Positions 1-7,044 of a stretch of DNA of 12,490 nt are shown here, one piece after another; position 1 is the stretch's first letter, and each line of letters begins with the position of its first letter. Origin of the DNA: Candidatus Krumholzibacteriia bacterium (GTDB lineage Bacteria; Krumholzibacteriota; Krumholzibacteriia; LZORAL124-64-63); assembly GCA_030590265.1 (NCBI GenBank), contig JAUUYW010000059.1, positions 1 to 12,490 of the forward strand, given 5' to 3'. The notes under the pieces were generated by a model. The model saw only the letters and a program-made list of their open reading frames with translations. It did no database searches and had not been told where the DNA came from. Made by a program: the position numbers and the translations under genes.

Positions 1-520
1 CCTGTGCGCTGGCCAACTGTTTTCGTTCCCCATCAACCACGCAGTAAAATCTGAAATTATCTTCAAGAGGATTCCAGCGAGCGATGTAATAGTTTTCCTG
101 ATTCTGGACTCTCCAGATGATGCCACCACCCTGATCGATGGAACCGGCACCCCGCTTTATTTTGACGTTGATGGCACCGTCCCCGAATTCCACTCGGTCG
201 GTCCAGCACAGATTATAGGTGCTTCCGTGGCCTTCATGGGCATTGGTCAAGGCAAGAACCTTGGACCCCGATGGCCTGCTGTCGTCGGCCTTCACCACCC
301 AGGTTGCCACAGGGCCCTGTTGGTTGGTGCCTTGAGCTTGCCACCCAAAAGGCAGTTTCCCGGTTTTTGTATTGTCGAAGGTCCAGGAAAACAAGGAACT
401 CTGGCCGGAATTATCGGTGGATTGATAATCACTCCAATGATCGGGATGCCCCGCGCCGAGCACCTGGGAGCAGCCAACTATTACCAAAAACAAAACAATC
501 AACAAAGCCGGGTATTTCAT
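1..520 (-). CDS. Lipoprotein with lectin/DUF1080-like (3-keto-disaccharide hydrolase type) fold, 3' end outside window
   Basis: Reading the reverse complement from an ATG at 520 gives an open frame of 173 codons with no stop before the window edge, so the C-terminus is missing. Residues 1-17 form a hydrophobic signal ending in a lipobox (I-V-G-C, Cys17), so the protein is probably a lipid-anchored envelope protein. The rest is rich in Trp, Gly and Asn and contains GGGIIWRVQNQENYYIARWN, followed by NFRFYCV and a DGERKQL turn. That pattern is typical of the concanavalin-like jelly-roll proteins annotated as DUF1080, GH16-like or 3-keto-disaccharide hydrolase. Catalysis cannot be shown and a carbohydrate-binding role is equally possible. 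The start overlaps the stop of the upstream SGNH hydrolase by 4 nt (ATGA), indicating translational coupling. The family placement is from memory of related sequences. Confidence 0.72.
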   Translation of the reverse strand, partial: MKYPALLIVLFLVIVGCSQVLGAGHPDHWSDYQSTDNSGQSSLFSWTFDNTKTGKLPFGWQAQGTNQQGPVATWVVKADDSRPSGSKVLALTNAHEGHGSTYNLCWTDRVEFGDGAINVKIKRGAGSIDQGGGIIWRVQNQENYYIARWNPLEDNFRFYCVVDGERKQLASAQ

Positions 521-1251
521 TTTTTATCCAAGTGTTTGGGAAGGGCGATATCCTCAAGCAAGTGCTCAATGCGCAGGGCCATGGCCTGGCCCCACATCCG
601 ATAGACTTCAGGTCCAGGATGGAATCCGTCAGATGCCATGAGTTCGGCATCCAGGGTGAAATCGCTTTTTAGATAGTTGGCGGTGGGCAGGGAAGCCAGC
701 CAGTGCTCCAGGGCCTTGTCCAATGACTGGGCTTTGCGGCCGATCACCCAACGCAGAGGTTGGGGCAATGCCGGAAAAAGGTGCATCGGTGGCAAACCGG
801 AACAAACCACCAAACTGACACCGAACTTTTCTTTCAACAAGCTCATCAGCTGGGACTGGTCATCCAGAAATTTGCCCACCGAAGAAAGACGCGTGCTGTC
901 GTTGACCCCCAGAACAGTGACGGCCACATCAAAGGTTTCGGCCGGAAGTTTGCGCAAGCGGCGCACACTGCCCAGAGTTGTGGAACCGGTGGCAGCAATC
1001 AGACGAAATTCCACACGATGATTCGTGGCCAGGCCCGAGACAAGGTGCCCCAACAGGGCTTCATCCTGATGGCTTGCTCCAACACCGGCTGCCGATGAAT
1101 CGCCCACTATCAGAAGACGCAGCAAGGGACCCTGTCCTTCTTCACCATTGCGAACTCCAGGAGGTTCCGGCAACAAGGGTGTCGTCTTGCGCACATGTTT
1201 GCCCTGGGCCCAGAGAATTGGTCCCAAAGGAACCATCAATATTTTATCCAT
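517..1251 (-). CDS. SGNH/GDSL-type esterase (lysophospholipase-like)
   Basis: 244 residues from the ATG at 1251; an in-frame GTG lies directly before it. All SGNH blocks are visible. Block I is GDSSAAG with nucleophile Ser52, block II is AATGSTT with oxyanion Gly89, block III is LGVNDS with Asn117, and block V is SDGFHPG with Asp208 and His211. The segment SGLPPMHLFPALPQPLRW between blocks III and V is characteristic of a family of small hydrolases often labelled lysophospholipase. The expected activity is hydrolysis of an ester or thioester, and the natural substrate is unknown. The N-terminus has a hydrophobic stretch (about residues 4-16) followed by a basic KHVRK segment. It could be a short membrane anchor, but it is not a convincing cleavable signal. 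The gene lies 76 nt downstream of the thioesterase gene and is coupled to the lipoprotein gene, so the three probably share a transcript. Confidence 0.88.
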   Translation of the reverse strand: MDKILMVPLGPILWAQGKHVRKTTPLLPEPPGVRNGEEGQGPLLRLLIVGDSSAAGVGASHQDEALLGHLVSGLATNHRVEFRLIAATGSTTLGSVRRLRKLPAETFDVAVTVLGVNDSTRLSSVGKFLDDQSQLMSLLKEKFGVSLVVCSGLPPMHLFPALPQPLRWVIGRKAQSLDKALEHWLASLPTANYLKSDFTLDAELMASDGFHPGPEVYRMWGQAMALRIEHLLEDIALPKHLDKK

Positions 1252-1327
1252 CACAATGAAAACACCCTGTTCTTAAATGTGGCAGCCGGCATCTAGCATC
1301 CGGTCATTATCAAAATACCCGTCATCA

Positions 1328-1708
1328 TCATTCAGCTCGCGGAACGGGAACCTTCTTCCCGTCTTTATCAACATTCACAAAAGTTACCATGGCTGAAGTC
1401 ACCGACACGGCTTCTCCACTATCGCGCTGGATGGCTTCTACACTAACTTTAATGGTGATGGACGTATTGCCAACCCGCTCCACTTCAGTATAAAAGCTGA
1501 CCAATTCCCCCACCCGAACGGGCTGATGGAATTCCACTTTGTCCATGGCAACGGTGGTCACTTGAGGGCATCCGTAACGGATGGCCGCAACGGCTCCGGC
1601 CTGGTCAATGTGACTGAGGATCACTCCGCCGAAAATGGTGCCATGGTAGTTGGTATCGCGTGGCATCATCAACACGCGAATGGCGGCATCGCGGGGACAA
1701 TCGTTCAT
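1328..1708 (-). CDS. Acyl-CoA thioesterase, hotdog fold (YciA/ACOT type)
   Basis: 126 residues. The frame is open further upstream, but the ATG at 1708 has a purine-rich GGAAAAGAG site just before it and gives the usual family length. The upstream residues have no hotdog-like features. The motif NYHGTIFGGVILSHIDQAG (Asn20 to Gly38) is the signature of the YciA/ACOT family, with Asp35 at the position of the catalytic acid. It is followed by VEFHQPVRVGELVSFY and the beta-strand segment TSITIKVSVEA. Members hydrolyse acyl-CoA esters in the cytoplasm, usually as hexamers, to free CoA or limit acyl-CoA build-up. It is the first gene of the minus-strand run, and the next gene is also an esterase-type hydrolase, so the pair may act in lipid or acyl turnover (inference). 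Confidence 0.9.
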   Translation of the reverse strand: MNDCPRDAAIRVLMMPRDTNYHGTIFGGVILSHIDQAGAVAAIRYGCPQVTTVAMDKVEFHQPVRVGELVSFYTEVERVGNTSITIKVSVEAIQRDSGEAVSVTSAMVTFVNVDKDGKKVPVPRAE

Positions 1709-1757
1709 GTGGGACTCTTTTCCGGTGTGGTGGTTGGTGATTTGGTGTCTTATGGTT

Positions 1758-1786
1758 ATTCTAGTCTCGTATTTGATCAAGGCCAA
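1758..1786 (-). promoter_or_regulatory. Putative sigma70 promoter for the thioesterase run
   Basis: On the minus strand TTGGCC (1786-1781) is followed after 17 nt by TAGAAT (1763-1758), about 50 nt upstream of the thioesterase ATG. A weaker plus-strand pair, TTGGTG (1734-1739) and TATTCT (1757-1762) with 17 nt spacing, overlaps the same -10 region and could serve the divergent gene at 1821. Hexamer matches only. Confidence 0.4.
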
Positions 1787-1820
1787 CCGACATTTTTTTG
1801 GTTGTTATTCAGGAGTTCCC

Positions 1821-2321
1821 ATGTCCGATCAAAATCCCCAGCGCAAACCCGGCGATGTTCGCGAATCTCTGGAGCTGGCCCAAACGGCCAAAGCCAGGTT
1901 TGAAACCACCGAACTGGCTGTGGAAAAATATGGTTTGCAACTGGACAGGGTTTCCAAGCTGGGCGATCAGTTTCTGGATCAAATCCACCTTGGCGATCAA
2001 CAGGAAAACGTCCTCTGGGTGCTGGAAATCGCTTTGGCCATGATTACTGCGGTGATGGCCGTCAACCGAGAGCCGTTGCCAATCTCCCAGCAGGTTGATC
2101 CGGCCAGCTATGCCATGAGTGTTTTGCGGGATATGGCGGTTGATGCCCAGGCCAGTGGCCTGAATTGGGTGGATCTGGAAAATGCGGCAGCATCAATTCT
2201 GCGTGATGCCGATGGTTCAGGCCACAACAACGCCGAAGCTTATTGGGCTTTGAACCGGGCCACGGCTCAATTGGAGCTGGCCTGGGCTCGGGATCTGGCC
2301 AAAGGGGACAACAAAGGGTGA
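1821..2321 (+). CDS. Conserved-looking cytoplasmic helical protein of unknown function
   Basis: 166 residues from an ATG preceded by AGGAG with 6 nt spacing, which decides this start over the longer open frame. I do not recognise the family. There is no signal peptide and no clear membrane segment. A moderately hydrophobic helix (about residues 64-82, WVLEIALAMITAVMAV) is flanked by charged sequence, and the rest is predicted to be almost entirely helical and rich in Ala, Leu, Glu and Asp. The N-terminal 60 residues have heptad-like Leu/Val spacing (LELAQTAKARF, LAVEKYGLQLDRVSKL) and may form a coiled coil. The segment ILRDADGSGHNNAEAYWALN (127-146) resembles an EF-hand-like Asp/Gly loop but lacks the rest of that motif. 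It is divergent from the thioesterase gene and stands alone on the plus strand. Coding is supported by the ribosome binding site, length and composition. Confidence 0.75.
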   Translation: MSDQNPQRKPGDVRESLELAQTAKARFETTELAVEKYGLQLDRVSKLGDQFLDQIHLGDQQENVLWVLEIALAMITAVMAVNREPLPISQQVDPASYAMSVLRDMAVDAQASGLNWVDLENAAASILRDADGSGHNNAEAYWALNRATAQLELAWARDLAKGDNKG

Positions 2322-2338
2322 CGTGGGGCACGCCACCC
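2308..2338 (-). terminator. Probable rho-independent terminator of the outer-membrane protein gene
   Basis: Read on the minus strand, GGGTGGCGTG and CACGTCACCC form a 10-bp stem (one G-U pair) with a CCC loop, followed by TTTGTTGT. On the plus strand the same position is an A-C mismatch and no T-run follows, so the structure favours termination of the minus-strand gene ending at 2366. It overlaps the stop codon of the convergent plus-strand gene. Confidence 0.6.
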
Positions 2339-2365
2339 TCTCAACTGCTGGACCAATCGACCTGA

Positions 2366-3379
2366 TCAATCAACCATGGCCAAAGGCCGATAGGTCAGCT
2401 GGAAGATAAAAACAGTGTCCCGTTCTTCCAGCAAAAAATCATTGTCGTAACTGGTGCTGAGGGGAATGCGCGCGCCCAGATACGGCGTTATCGGACCAAA
2501 TTTGTAGGACACACCGGGAAATAGATCCAGCAGGGTGCTTTTCTGGAAGAGTTCATCGGAATTGCTCCAGTCGCCACCGCCGGTATCAGTGGTATGGCTT
2601 TCCATTTCGCCATTGCCGGTCATCATGAGGCTGGCACCCAGGTTCAACCAGATACCACTCCCGACTACATATCGTCCAAAGGCCGATGCTACAAATTCAT
2701 TGCCGTTGGTCGTGGTGATGGTTTGTGTTTGAACAGTGCCGTCCCACCAAGTACTCTGAAAAACTGATTCGCCAGAGGTGTTTTTTCGGAAGAGGGCAGC
2801 CGCCAGAAAACCTGATTTTTTTGTGGATCGGGTGAATTGAGCGCGCAGCATGAGATCCACCGAACCCGTTCCCAGAGGAACTTTCACTTCATCGTCGCCT
2901 TCGATATTTTCATTGTTACCTGTGGGCAACTTGACGGTGGCCTGCAGGCGTAGCAGCTTGGAGGGACTGTTGAAGCGGTGAGTGTATTCTCCATCGAGGC
3001 CGATATCGCCCAAACCACTGGCGCTGGCTTCGCCGCCGAAGTAGTTTCGTTTGCGCTCGATGATGTAGGGAAAGCGAGCCTTCAAGGCAAATTTTTCCGA
3101 GAAGCGATAGCTGGGTGTCAGACTGAATACTTTCTGTTGTTCACTCACTTCGAAGTAGCCGTTGATTCCCATGGGAGCTTCGGCAACGGGTTTGCCATCC
3201 TCCCTAATGTCCGATTCGGGAATAGGCGCAAAATCTTCAATGGTGGGTTGGACCAGGGGAGTTGAAGAATAGTCTTCCACTTGGTGGTCCTCGTCGTTTT
3301 GAGCGAGGGCTACCGTGCCGAGAGCGGTCATCAGGAAAACCGTCAAGGCTATGACAATAAGGCGGTGGGAACTGTTCAT
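2366..3379 (-). CDS. Outer-membrane beta-barrel protein, MetA-pathway phenol degradation/transporter type
   Basis: 337 residues from the ATG at 3379, which has GGAG 8 nt upstream. The frame runs 13 codons further, but those residues would precede the signal peptide. Residues 1-26 are a signal peptide (basic start, hydrophobic core, cleavage after VALA). After an acidic, proline-containing linker (27-70), the protein alternates aromatic-rich strands and turns, as in VFSLTPSYRFSEKFALKARF, then SGLGDIGLDGEYTHRF, LRLQATVKLPTG and VPLGTGSVDLMLRAQF. These motifs match the family annotated as MetA-pathway/'transporter' beta-barrels (PF13557 type). The final segment, TVFIFQLTYRPL, is a typical last barrel strand. 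It probably acts as an outer-membrane channel or structural barrel with unknown substrate. It stands alone, with its own palindrome upstream and its own terminator. Confidence 0.78.
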   Translation of the reverse strand: MNSSHRLIVIALTVFLMTALGTVALAQNDEDHQVEDYSSTPLVQPTIEDFAPIPESDIREDGKPVAEAPMGINGYFEVSEQQKVFSLTPSYRFSEKFALKARFPYIIERKRNYFGGEASASGLGDIGLDGEYTHRFNSPSKLLRLQATVKLPTGNNENIEGDDEVKVPLGTGSVDLMLRAQFTRSTKKSGFLAAALFRKNTSGESVFQSTWWDGTVQTQTITTTNGNEFVASAFGRYVVGSGIWLNLGASLMMTGNGEMESHTTDTGGGDWSNSDELFQKSTLLDLFPGVSYKFGPITPYLGARIPLSTSYDNDFLLEERDTVFIFQLTYRPLAMVD

Positions 3380-3401
3380 TATGCTTCTCCAAGGTTGATG
3401 G

Positions 3402-3417
3402 TGATAATATTTTATCA
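3402..3417. promoter_or_regulatory. Palindromic operator-like site between the barrel gene and the HD gene
   Basis: TGATAA-TATT-TTATCA is a perfect 6-bp inverted repeat, centred about 30 nt upstream of the barrel ATG. It overlaps a possible minus-strand -10 element (TAAAAT). It resembles Fur-type sites (TGATAATnATTATCA) but is 1 nt longer between the arms. Repressor binding is an inference, and no regulator gene is nearby. Confidence 0.3.
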
Positions 3418-3474
3418 AAATTTAGGGTTGATTGAAACAATTATTCCTGAAATTTGGTCAAGAAAGGAACTTTT

Positions 3475-4038
3475 GTGCATAAAAAAACTGAACGGGAGCT
3501 GGATTTTCTCCTGCAGGCCAATCGTCTGAAAAATACTCCCCGCACCGGTTGGGCTGTTCGCGGAGTGCCGAATTTTGAGAGTGTTGCCGACCACAGCTTT
3601 GGCGTTGCCCTGACGGCCTTAACCCTCAGTGAATTGGTGCCCCTGGAATTGGATCGTGAAAAAATCCTGACCATGGCCATTTTGCACGATCTGGCCGAGA
3701 GCGTGACGGGGGATTTGTCTCTGGGTGGTTCGCGCCTGTTGCCCAAAGGAGCCAAAGCCGAGGCCGAGGTCCGGGCCATGGACGAACTTCTTGAAGGGCT
3801 CGGCTTCGCCGATCGCTGGCGAGACGTTTGGCAGGAATTTGAAAACCTGGCCAATGATGAAGCCCGCATCGTGCGGGACGCCGATCGGGTGGATTTGTTG
3901 ACCCAGGCTTTGGTCTACGAGCGGAACACCGGCACTGTGAATCTGGAGGAATTCTGGGAGTTTGCGCCGGTAGAATCGTTCCACTTTGCCGAGAGTCGGG
4001 CGTTGATTGAGGGGTTGGTTGAACGTCGTCCCCGATGA
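3475..4038 (+). CDS. HD-domain 5'-deoxynucleotidase-like phosphohydrolase (HDDC2/YfbR type)
   Basis: 187 residues from a GTG at 3475 with AGGA 6 nt upstream. An in-frame TTG at 3454 lacks a comparable ribosome binding site. The order LKNTPRTGW (18-26), ESVADHS (35-41), AILHDLAESVTGD (68-80) and VRDADRVDLL (133-142) is the HD metal-binding signature H...HD...D, with His40, His71, Asp72 and Asp137. The PRTGW segment followed by ESVxDH is specifically like eukaryotic and bacterial HDDC2 proteins. Relatives hydrolyse deoxyribonucleoside 5'-monophosphates using divalent metal, so a cytoplasmic nucleotide-pool role is likely. The length matches the family and no key residue is missing. It is divergent from the barrel gene and ends 1 nt from the convergent arsC stop. 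Confidence 0.88.
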   Translation: MHKKTERELDFLLQANRLKNTPRTGWAVRGVPNFESVADHSFGVALTALTLSELVPLELDREKILTMAILHDLAESVTGDLSLGGSRLLPKGAKAEAEVRAMDELLEGLGFADRWRDVWQEFENLANDEARIVRDADRVDLLTQALVYERNTGTVNLEEFWEFAPVESFHFAESRALIEGLVERRPR

Positions 4039-4039
4039 C

Positions 4040-4465
4040 TCATTCCTGGTTCAGGCTGTCGGGAAGAGATTGGACAAATGCTTTGATTTCATCCCGGACC
4101 CGGCGGTAATTTTCCAAGGCCTCTTCTGGCGAATCCGCCTCCGCTGCCATGGCTGGTGGGTCATCAAAGCTGTGGGTAACCACTTTGGCCTGGGCCGGGA
4201 AAACCGGGCAGGATTCTTTGGCCCGGTCGCACACCGTGACCACGAAATCAAAAGTAATATTCGATAGTTCAGTCAAAAGTTTGGAGTGGTGACCACTGAT
4301 GTCAATGCCCGCCTCTTCCATCACCTGGATGGCGTGGGGATTCATCCCGTGGTTTTCAACACCTGCAGAATAGGCTTGGATGACATCACTTTTCAGCGCC
4401 GTGGCCCATCCTTCGGCCATCTGGCTGCGGCAGGAGTTACCGGTGCAAAGGAACAGAATTTTCAT
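4040..4465 (-). CDS. arsC: Arsenate reductase, thioredoxin-coupled low-molecular-weight phosphatase type
   Basis: 141 residues. The N-terminal P-loop CTGNSCRS (Cys7 to Ser14) is the low-molecular-weight tyrosine phosphatase CX5R(S) active site. TVCDRAKESCPVFP supplies Cys79 and Cys86, matching the redox relay of Staphylococcus pI258-type ArsC, and HSFDDPP carries the general-acid Asp. All three relay cysteines are present, which argues for a true thioredoxin-dependent arsenate reductase rather than a tyrosine phosphatase. It would reduce As(V) to As(III) in the cytoplasm. No arsR, arsB/acr3 or arsM is visible in the window. It is the last gene of a three-gene minus-strand operon, 28 nt after the beta-propeller gene, and has only a weak AAAGG site upstream. 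Any arsenic regulation is therefore not shown locally. Confidence 0.92.
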   Translation of the reverse strand: MKILFLCTGNSCRSQMAEGWATALKSDVIQAYSAGVENHGMNPHAIQVMEEAGIDISGHHSKLLTELSNITFDFVVTVCDRAKESCPVFPAQAKVVTHSFDDPPAMAAEADSPEEALENYRRVRDEIKAFVQSLPDSLNQE

Positions 4466-4493
4466 TGTTTGCCTTTGTTCATGCTAAAACACC

Positions 4494-5735
4494 CTATTGC
4501 CTGACCCTGTAGAGAACAACTTCCAAAACAGCCAACTCATCATCCAGGGCTTCCTCTTTGCCCTCCCCGTACTGAACTTCCGTATTACTGCTGACAGATG
4601 CTCTCCGGGCACTGACCACATTGGTGACCACCACCACCAAGCCTCCATCCAACCAATGGATCCGGTCTTCTTTGGGGTCGACGGGAAGTTTGAAAGTGCG
4701 CTTTTCCAGGAGATGGCCTTCACCATCAAAGATATCAAAAGAATAGGTTTGATAGCCATCCTCAACATGGGCGTTTTTCTCAGTCTGAACCCAAAGCTGA
4801 TTGTCGATCCAGGACATTCTGTTGATAGCACGGGAATAGTCGGAAATATTGTAGGAAATTTTCGGCATCTCCATGCCGGAAACGGAAAATGAGTAACCAT
4901 TTTTTACTTTTTCAATTTCCTCTTTGGAGCGCTTTTGCAAAGGCCATTCCCGTTGGATGATTCGCTTCAGATTGCCCTGAAAACCAAAGACCTCGATAAA
5001 AAATTCGGTGCGATGGGTGGCCACATAGACTTCACCATCATTGCCAAGAGTCCAATTGCTGTAGGGTAGAAAATCCGCTTCATCATCCACCTTGATTGGT
5101 TTGCGGAAATTGTATCCGGATTTTCGCTGGTCAAAGCAATACACTTCATTGGCCTGGTCATCGAAAGCTGAGAGAAAGAAAAATTGCGATTGCTCGCCGT
5201 CTTTGTACAAGTGGTGCGCTCCGCTGCCAACCATGAATCGGTCCCGGCGGGCGAAACGGTAGAGGCTGGGGCGATGGTTATCTCCGAAGTCGGATAAGGT
5301 GGTGGGCAGCAAACTGTCCTGGGGGATACCCTCGAGATCGAACATGACGATTTTGTTGGGGGAGCCGTTTTTGCAGGCAATGGTATTGTCGTCCCAGAGC
5401 AAAAAATTGTAGCACATGTGGATCTCACCTGGGCCCTCACCCTTGCGACTTACGGATTTCAAGTATTGACCCTCTGGGGAGAATTTGAAGATTTCCGACT
5501 GTTGAGTATCCAGCATGTAAAAACAGCCGGTACCATCCTGAATAATCTTGCCGATGACTCCGAAGAGAAAATCTTCCTCGTCATTGTCACCAATACGCCA
5601 AACTTCTTCCAGGTCCACGGTTCGCTGAATCGGTGCCTCCAGAGGGTTGTCAATCACCGGTACCTCAGCCAAGCAAATATTTCCTACCAACCCGGCAACG
5701 ACCAAACTCATCATCCAAAAGGTATACCGCATCAT
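4494..5735 (-). CDS. Secreted 6-bladed beta-propeller protein
   Basis: 413 residues. Two consecutive ATGs (5735 and 5732) overlap the upstream stop, forming ATGA/TGATG, so coupled translation makes either start possible. A longer frame upstream would precede the signal peptide. Residues 1-23 or so are a signal peptide (MRYTFWMMSLVVAGLVGNICLA). The mature part begins with the hallmark FGVIGKIIQDGTGCFYMLD, then an IFKFSPEGQYLKSV blade and RKGEGPGE, a combination typical of the 6-bladed beta-propeller/NHL-like proteins common in Bacteroidota and related phyla. Repeating blades continue with WTLGNDGEVYVATHRTEFFIEVF and similar strands. The role is unknown; propellers of this type are usually periplasmic or surface binding proteins. 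Its place between a flavoprotein and an arsenate reductase gene gives no clear functional hint. Confidence 0.8.
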   Translation of the reverse strand: MMRYTFWMMSLVVAGLVGNICLAEVPVIDNPLEAPIQRTVDLEEVWRIGDNDEEDFLFGVIGKIIQDGTGCFYMLDTQQSEIFKFSPEGQYLKSVSRKGEGPGEIHMCYNFLLWDDNTIACKNGSPNKIVMFDLEGIPQDSLLPTTLSDFGDNHRPSLYRFARRDRFMVGSGAHHLYKDGEQSQFFFLSAFDDQANEVYCFDQRKSGYNFRKPIKVDDEADFLPYSNWTLGNDGEVYVATHRTEFFIEVFGFQGNLKRIIQREWPLQKRSKEEIEKVKNGYSFSVSGMEMPKISYNISDYSRAINRMSWIDNQLWVQTEKNAHVEDGYQTYSFDIFDGEGHLLEKRTFKLPVDPKEDRIHWLDGGLVVVVTNVVSARRASVSSNTEVQYGEGKEEALDDELAVLEVVLYRVRQ

Positions 5736-6973
5736 TCCCCCATTCCTATTCCAGCCAAATAGCCTGTTGTCCAACAACTTTGAAAATTGAAACCACCAGT
5801 GATTCCATCGATATCCAAAACTTCTCCAGCGAAAAACAATCCTGGTTGCAGACGGCTCTCCATGGTTTTGAAATCCACGTCAGACAAAATGATTCCCCCG
5901 CAGGTCACAAACTCTTCCTTGTTCAGGGCTTTGCCGGTGACTTCCAGTTCGGTGGTCTTCAATTTTTCAACCAATCGGGCCCGATTCTTTTTCCCGAGCT
6001 CCGCCCATTTTGTTTCTCGATCGATCCCACATTTCTGCAACAGCGCCAGCCACATTCTTCGAGGCAAACCCAGCTCAGGGCTTTGGGATACTTGCTTTCG
6101 GCCGTTATCAGCGGCCCAACTTGTCAAAAGGTTGTCCAGATCGTTGCGCCCCAGATTGGGGCACCAATCAATTCGCAACGGGAATTGGTAATCCGCTTCG
6201 GCCATGGCCCGCGCGCCCCAGGCGGACAAACGCAAAACAGCCGGGCCGCTGAGGCCCCAGTGTGTCACCAGCAAGGGGCCGGTTTCCAGCAGACCTTTTT
6301 TGGGCAGCCCGGGTGCCATTGCCTTGATGCCAACTTCCTGAACCGCCACACCGGCCAGGTCATTCAAAAGAGAATCCTGAATTTTGAAAGTGAAGAGAGA
6401 GGGCACGGGGTCCTGAATGGAATGACCCAAATCGATTGCCAGGTCCAGCCCTCCCAAACCATCACCACTGGTTTGGCCGCCGGTTGCAATGAGCAGCTTT
6501 TGGCATTCCAGATGTTGGCCCGCGTTCAGTTCAAGGCGGAAATTTCCAGAATCCCGTTTGAATTGCACACCGACAACACCGCTGCGCTTCCTGATCTCAA
6601 CACCAGATTTTTGGGCGGCACCCAGCAAAGCTTCGACGATGCTGGCTGAAGAATCACTTTCGGGAAACATGCGACCATCTGCTTCAATTTTTATAGGCAC
6701 TTGGTGTTCGGCAAACCAATTCACAACTTCGGACGGGCCAAAATGATGAAAGCCGCTAATCAATTCCCTGCCACCTCGGGGATATTGCTTGGCAAGGTCC
6801 CTGGGGTCGTGGCAATTGTGGGTGACATTGCACCGTCCGCCGCCGCTGACGACTACTTTGCGCAGCAAATCGTTGTATTTCTCCAAAAGGATGACAGGCA
6901 CGTCTGGCCTGGTGATTCGAGCCGTAATGGCTGCAAATATCCCCGCTGGCCCGCCTCCGATGACGATAATCAT
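5732..6973 (-). CDS. BaiN/HI0933-type FAD-dependent oxidoreductase
   Basis: 413 residues from the ATG at 6973, which has AAAGG 7 nt upstream. A GTG at 6988 would only add residues before the Rossmann strand. IIVIGGGPAG at residues 2-11 is the FAD-binding dinucleotide fold, and the signature SGGGRCN (43-49) plus the C-terminal GEVLDIDGITGGFNFQSCW identify the HI0933/YhiN family. Members bind FAD in the cytoplasm. The best-studied relative, BaiN, is linked to reduction of bile-acid intermediates, but most family members have no assigned substrate. The length is normal. It is the first gene of the minus-strand operon, served by the divergent promoter pair at 7010-7038, with a leader of about 30 nt. 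Confidence 0.92.
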   Translation of the reverse strand: MIIVIGGGPAGIFAAITARITRPDVPVILLEKYNDLLRKVVVSGGGRCNVTHNCHDPRDLAKQYPRGGRELISGFHHFGPSEVVNWFAEHQVPIKIEADGRMFPESDSSASIVEALLGAAQKSGVEIRKRSGVVGVQFKRDSGNFRLELNAGQHLECQKLLIATGGQTSGDGLGGLDLAIDLGHSIQDPVPSLFTFKIQDSLLNDLAGVAVQEVGIKAMAPGLPKKGLLETGPLLVTHWGLSGPAVLRLSAWGARAMAEADYQFPLRIDWCPNLGRNDLDNLLTSWAADNGRKQVSQSPELGLPRRMWLALLQKCGIDRETKWAELGKKNRARLVEKLKTTELEVTGKALNKEEFVTCGGIILSDVDFKTMESRLQPGLFFAGEVLDIDGITGGFNFQSCWTTGYLAGIGMGE

Positions 6974-7009
6974 GCCAAGACCTTTCACGAAAAGTGCTTA
7001 ATGCGTTGG

Positions 7010-7037
7010 ATTGTATCGTATGAAAATGCTTTTACAA
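7010..7037 (-). promoter_or_regulatory. Putative promoter of the flavoprotein operon (minus member of a divergent pair)
   Basis: On the minus strand TTGTAA (7037-7032) is followed after 16 nt by TACAAT (7015-7010). The predicted start near 7003 is about 30 nt upstream of the flavoprotein ATG. Hexamer match only. Confidence 0.45.
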
Positions 7038-7038
7038 T
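7011..7038 (+). promoter_or_regulatory. Putative promoter of the 593-residue gene (plus member of a divergent pair)
   Basis: TTGTAT (7011-7016) is followed after 16 nt by TACAAT (7033-7038). The predicted start near 7045 leaves a leader of about 180 nt before the ATG at 7227. It occupies the same 29 bp as the minus-strand promoter because ATTGTA and TACAAT form an inverted repeat. Confidence 0.4.
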
Positions 7039-7044
7039 AGCCAA

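Noticed and set aside
1709..1786. A 26-codon N-terminal extension of the thioesterase
   Set aside because: It begins with TTG, lies over the predicted promoter and has no hotdog-family sequence. The ATG at 1708 gives the usual length.
5633..6649. A 338-codon plus-strand frame opposite the flavoprotein gene
   Set aside because: The complementary strand encodes a complete FAD-binding family protein. This frame has no motif and crosses two real genes.
7020..7040. A six-codon leader peptide (ATGAAAATG...TAG)
   Set aside because: No ribosome binding site, and it lies inside the predicted promoter, upstream of the expected transcript start.
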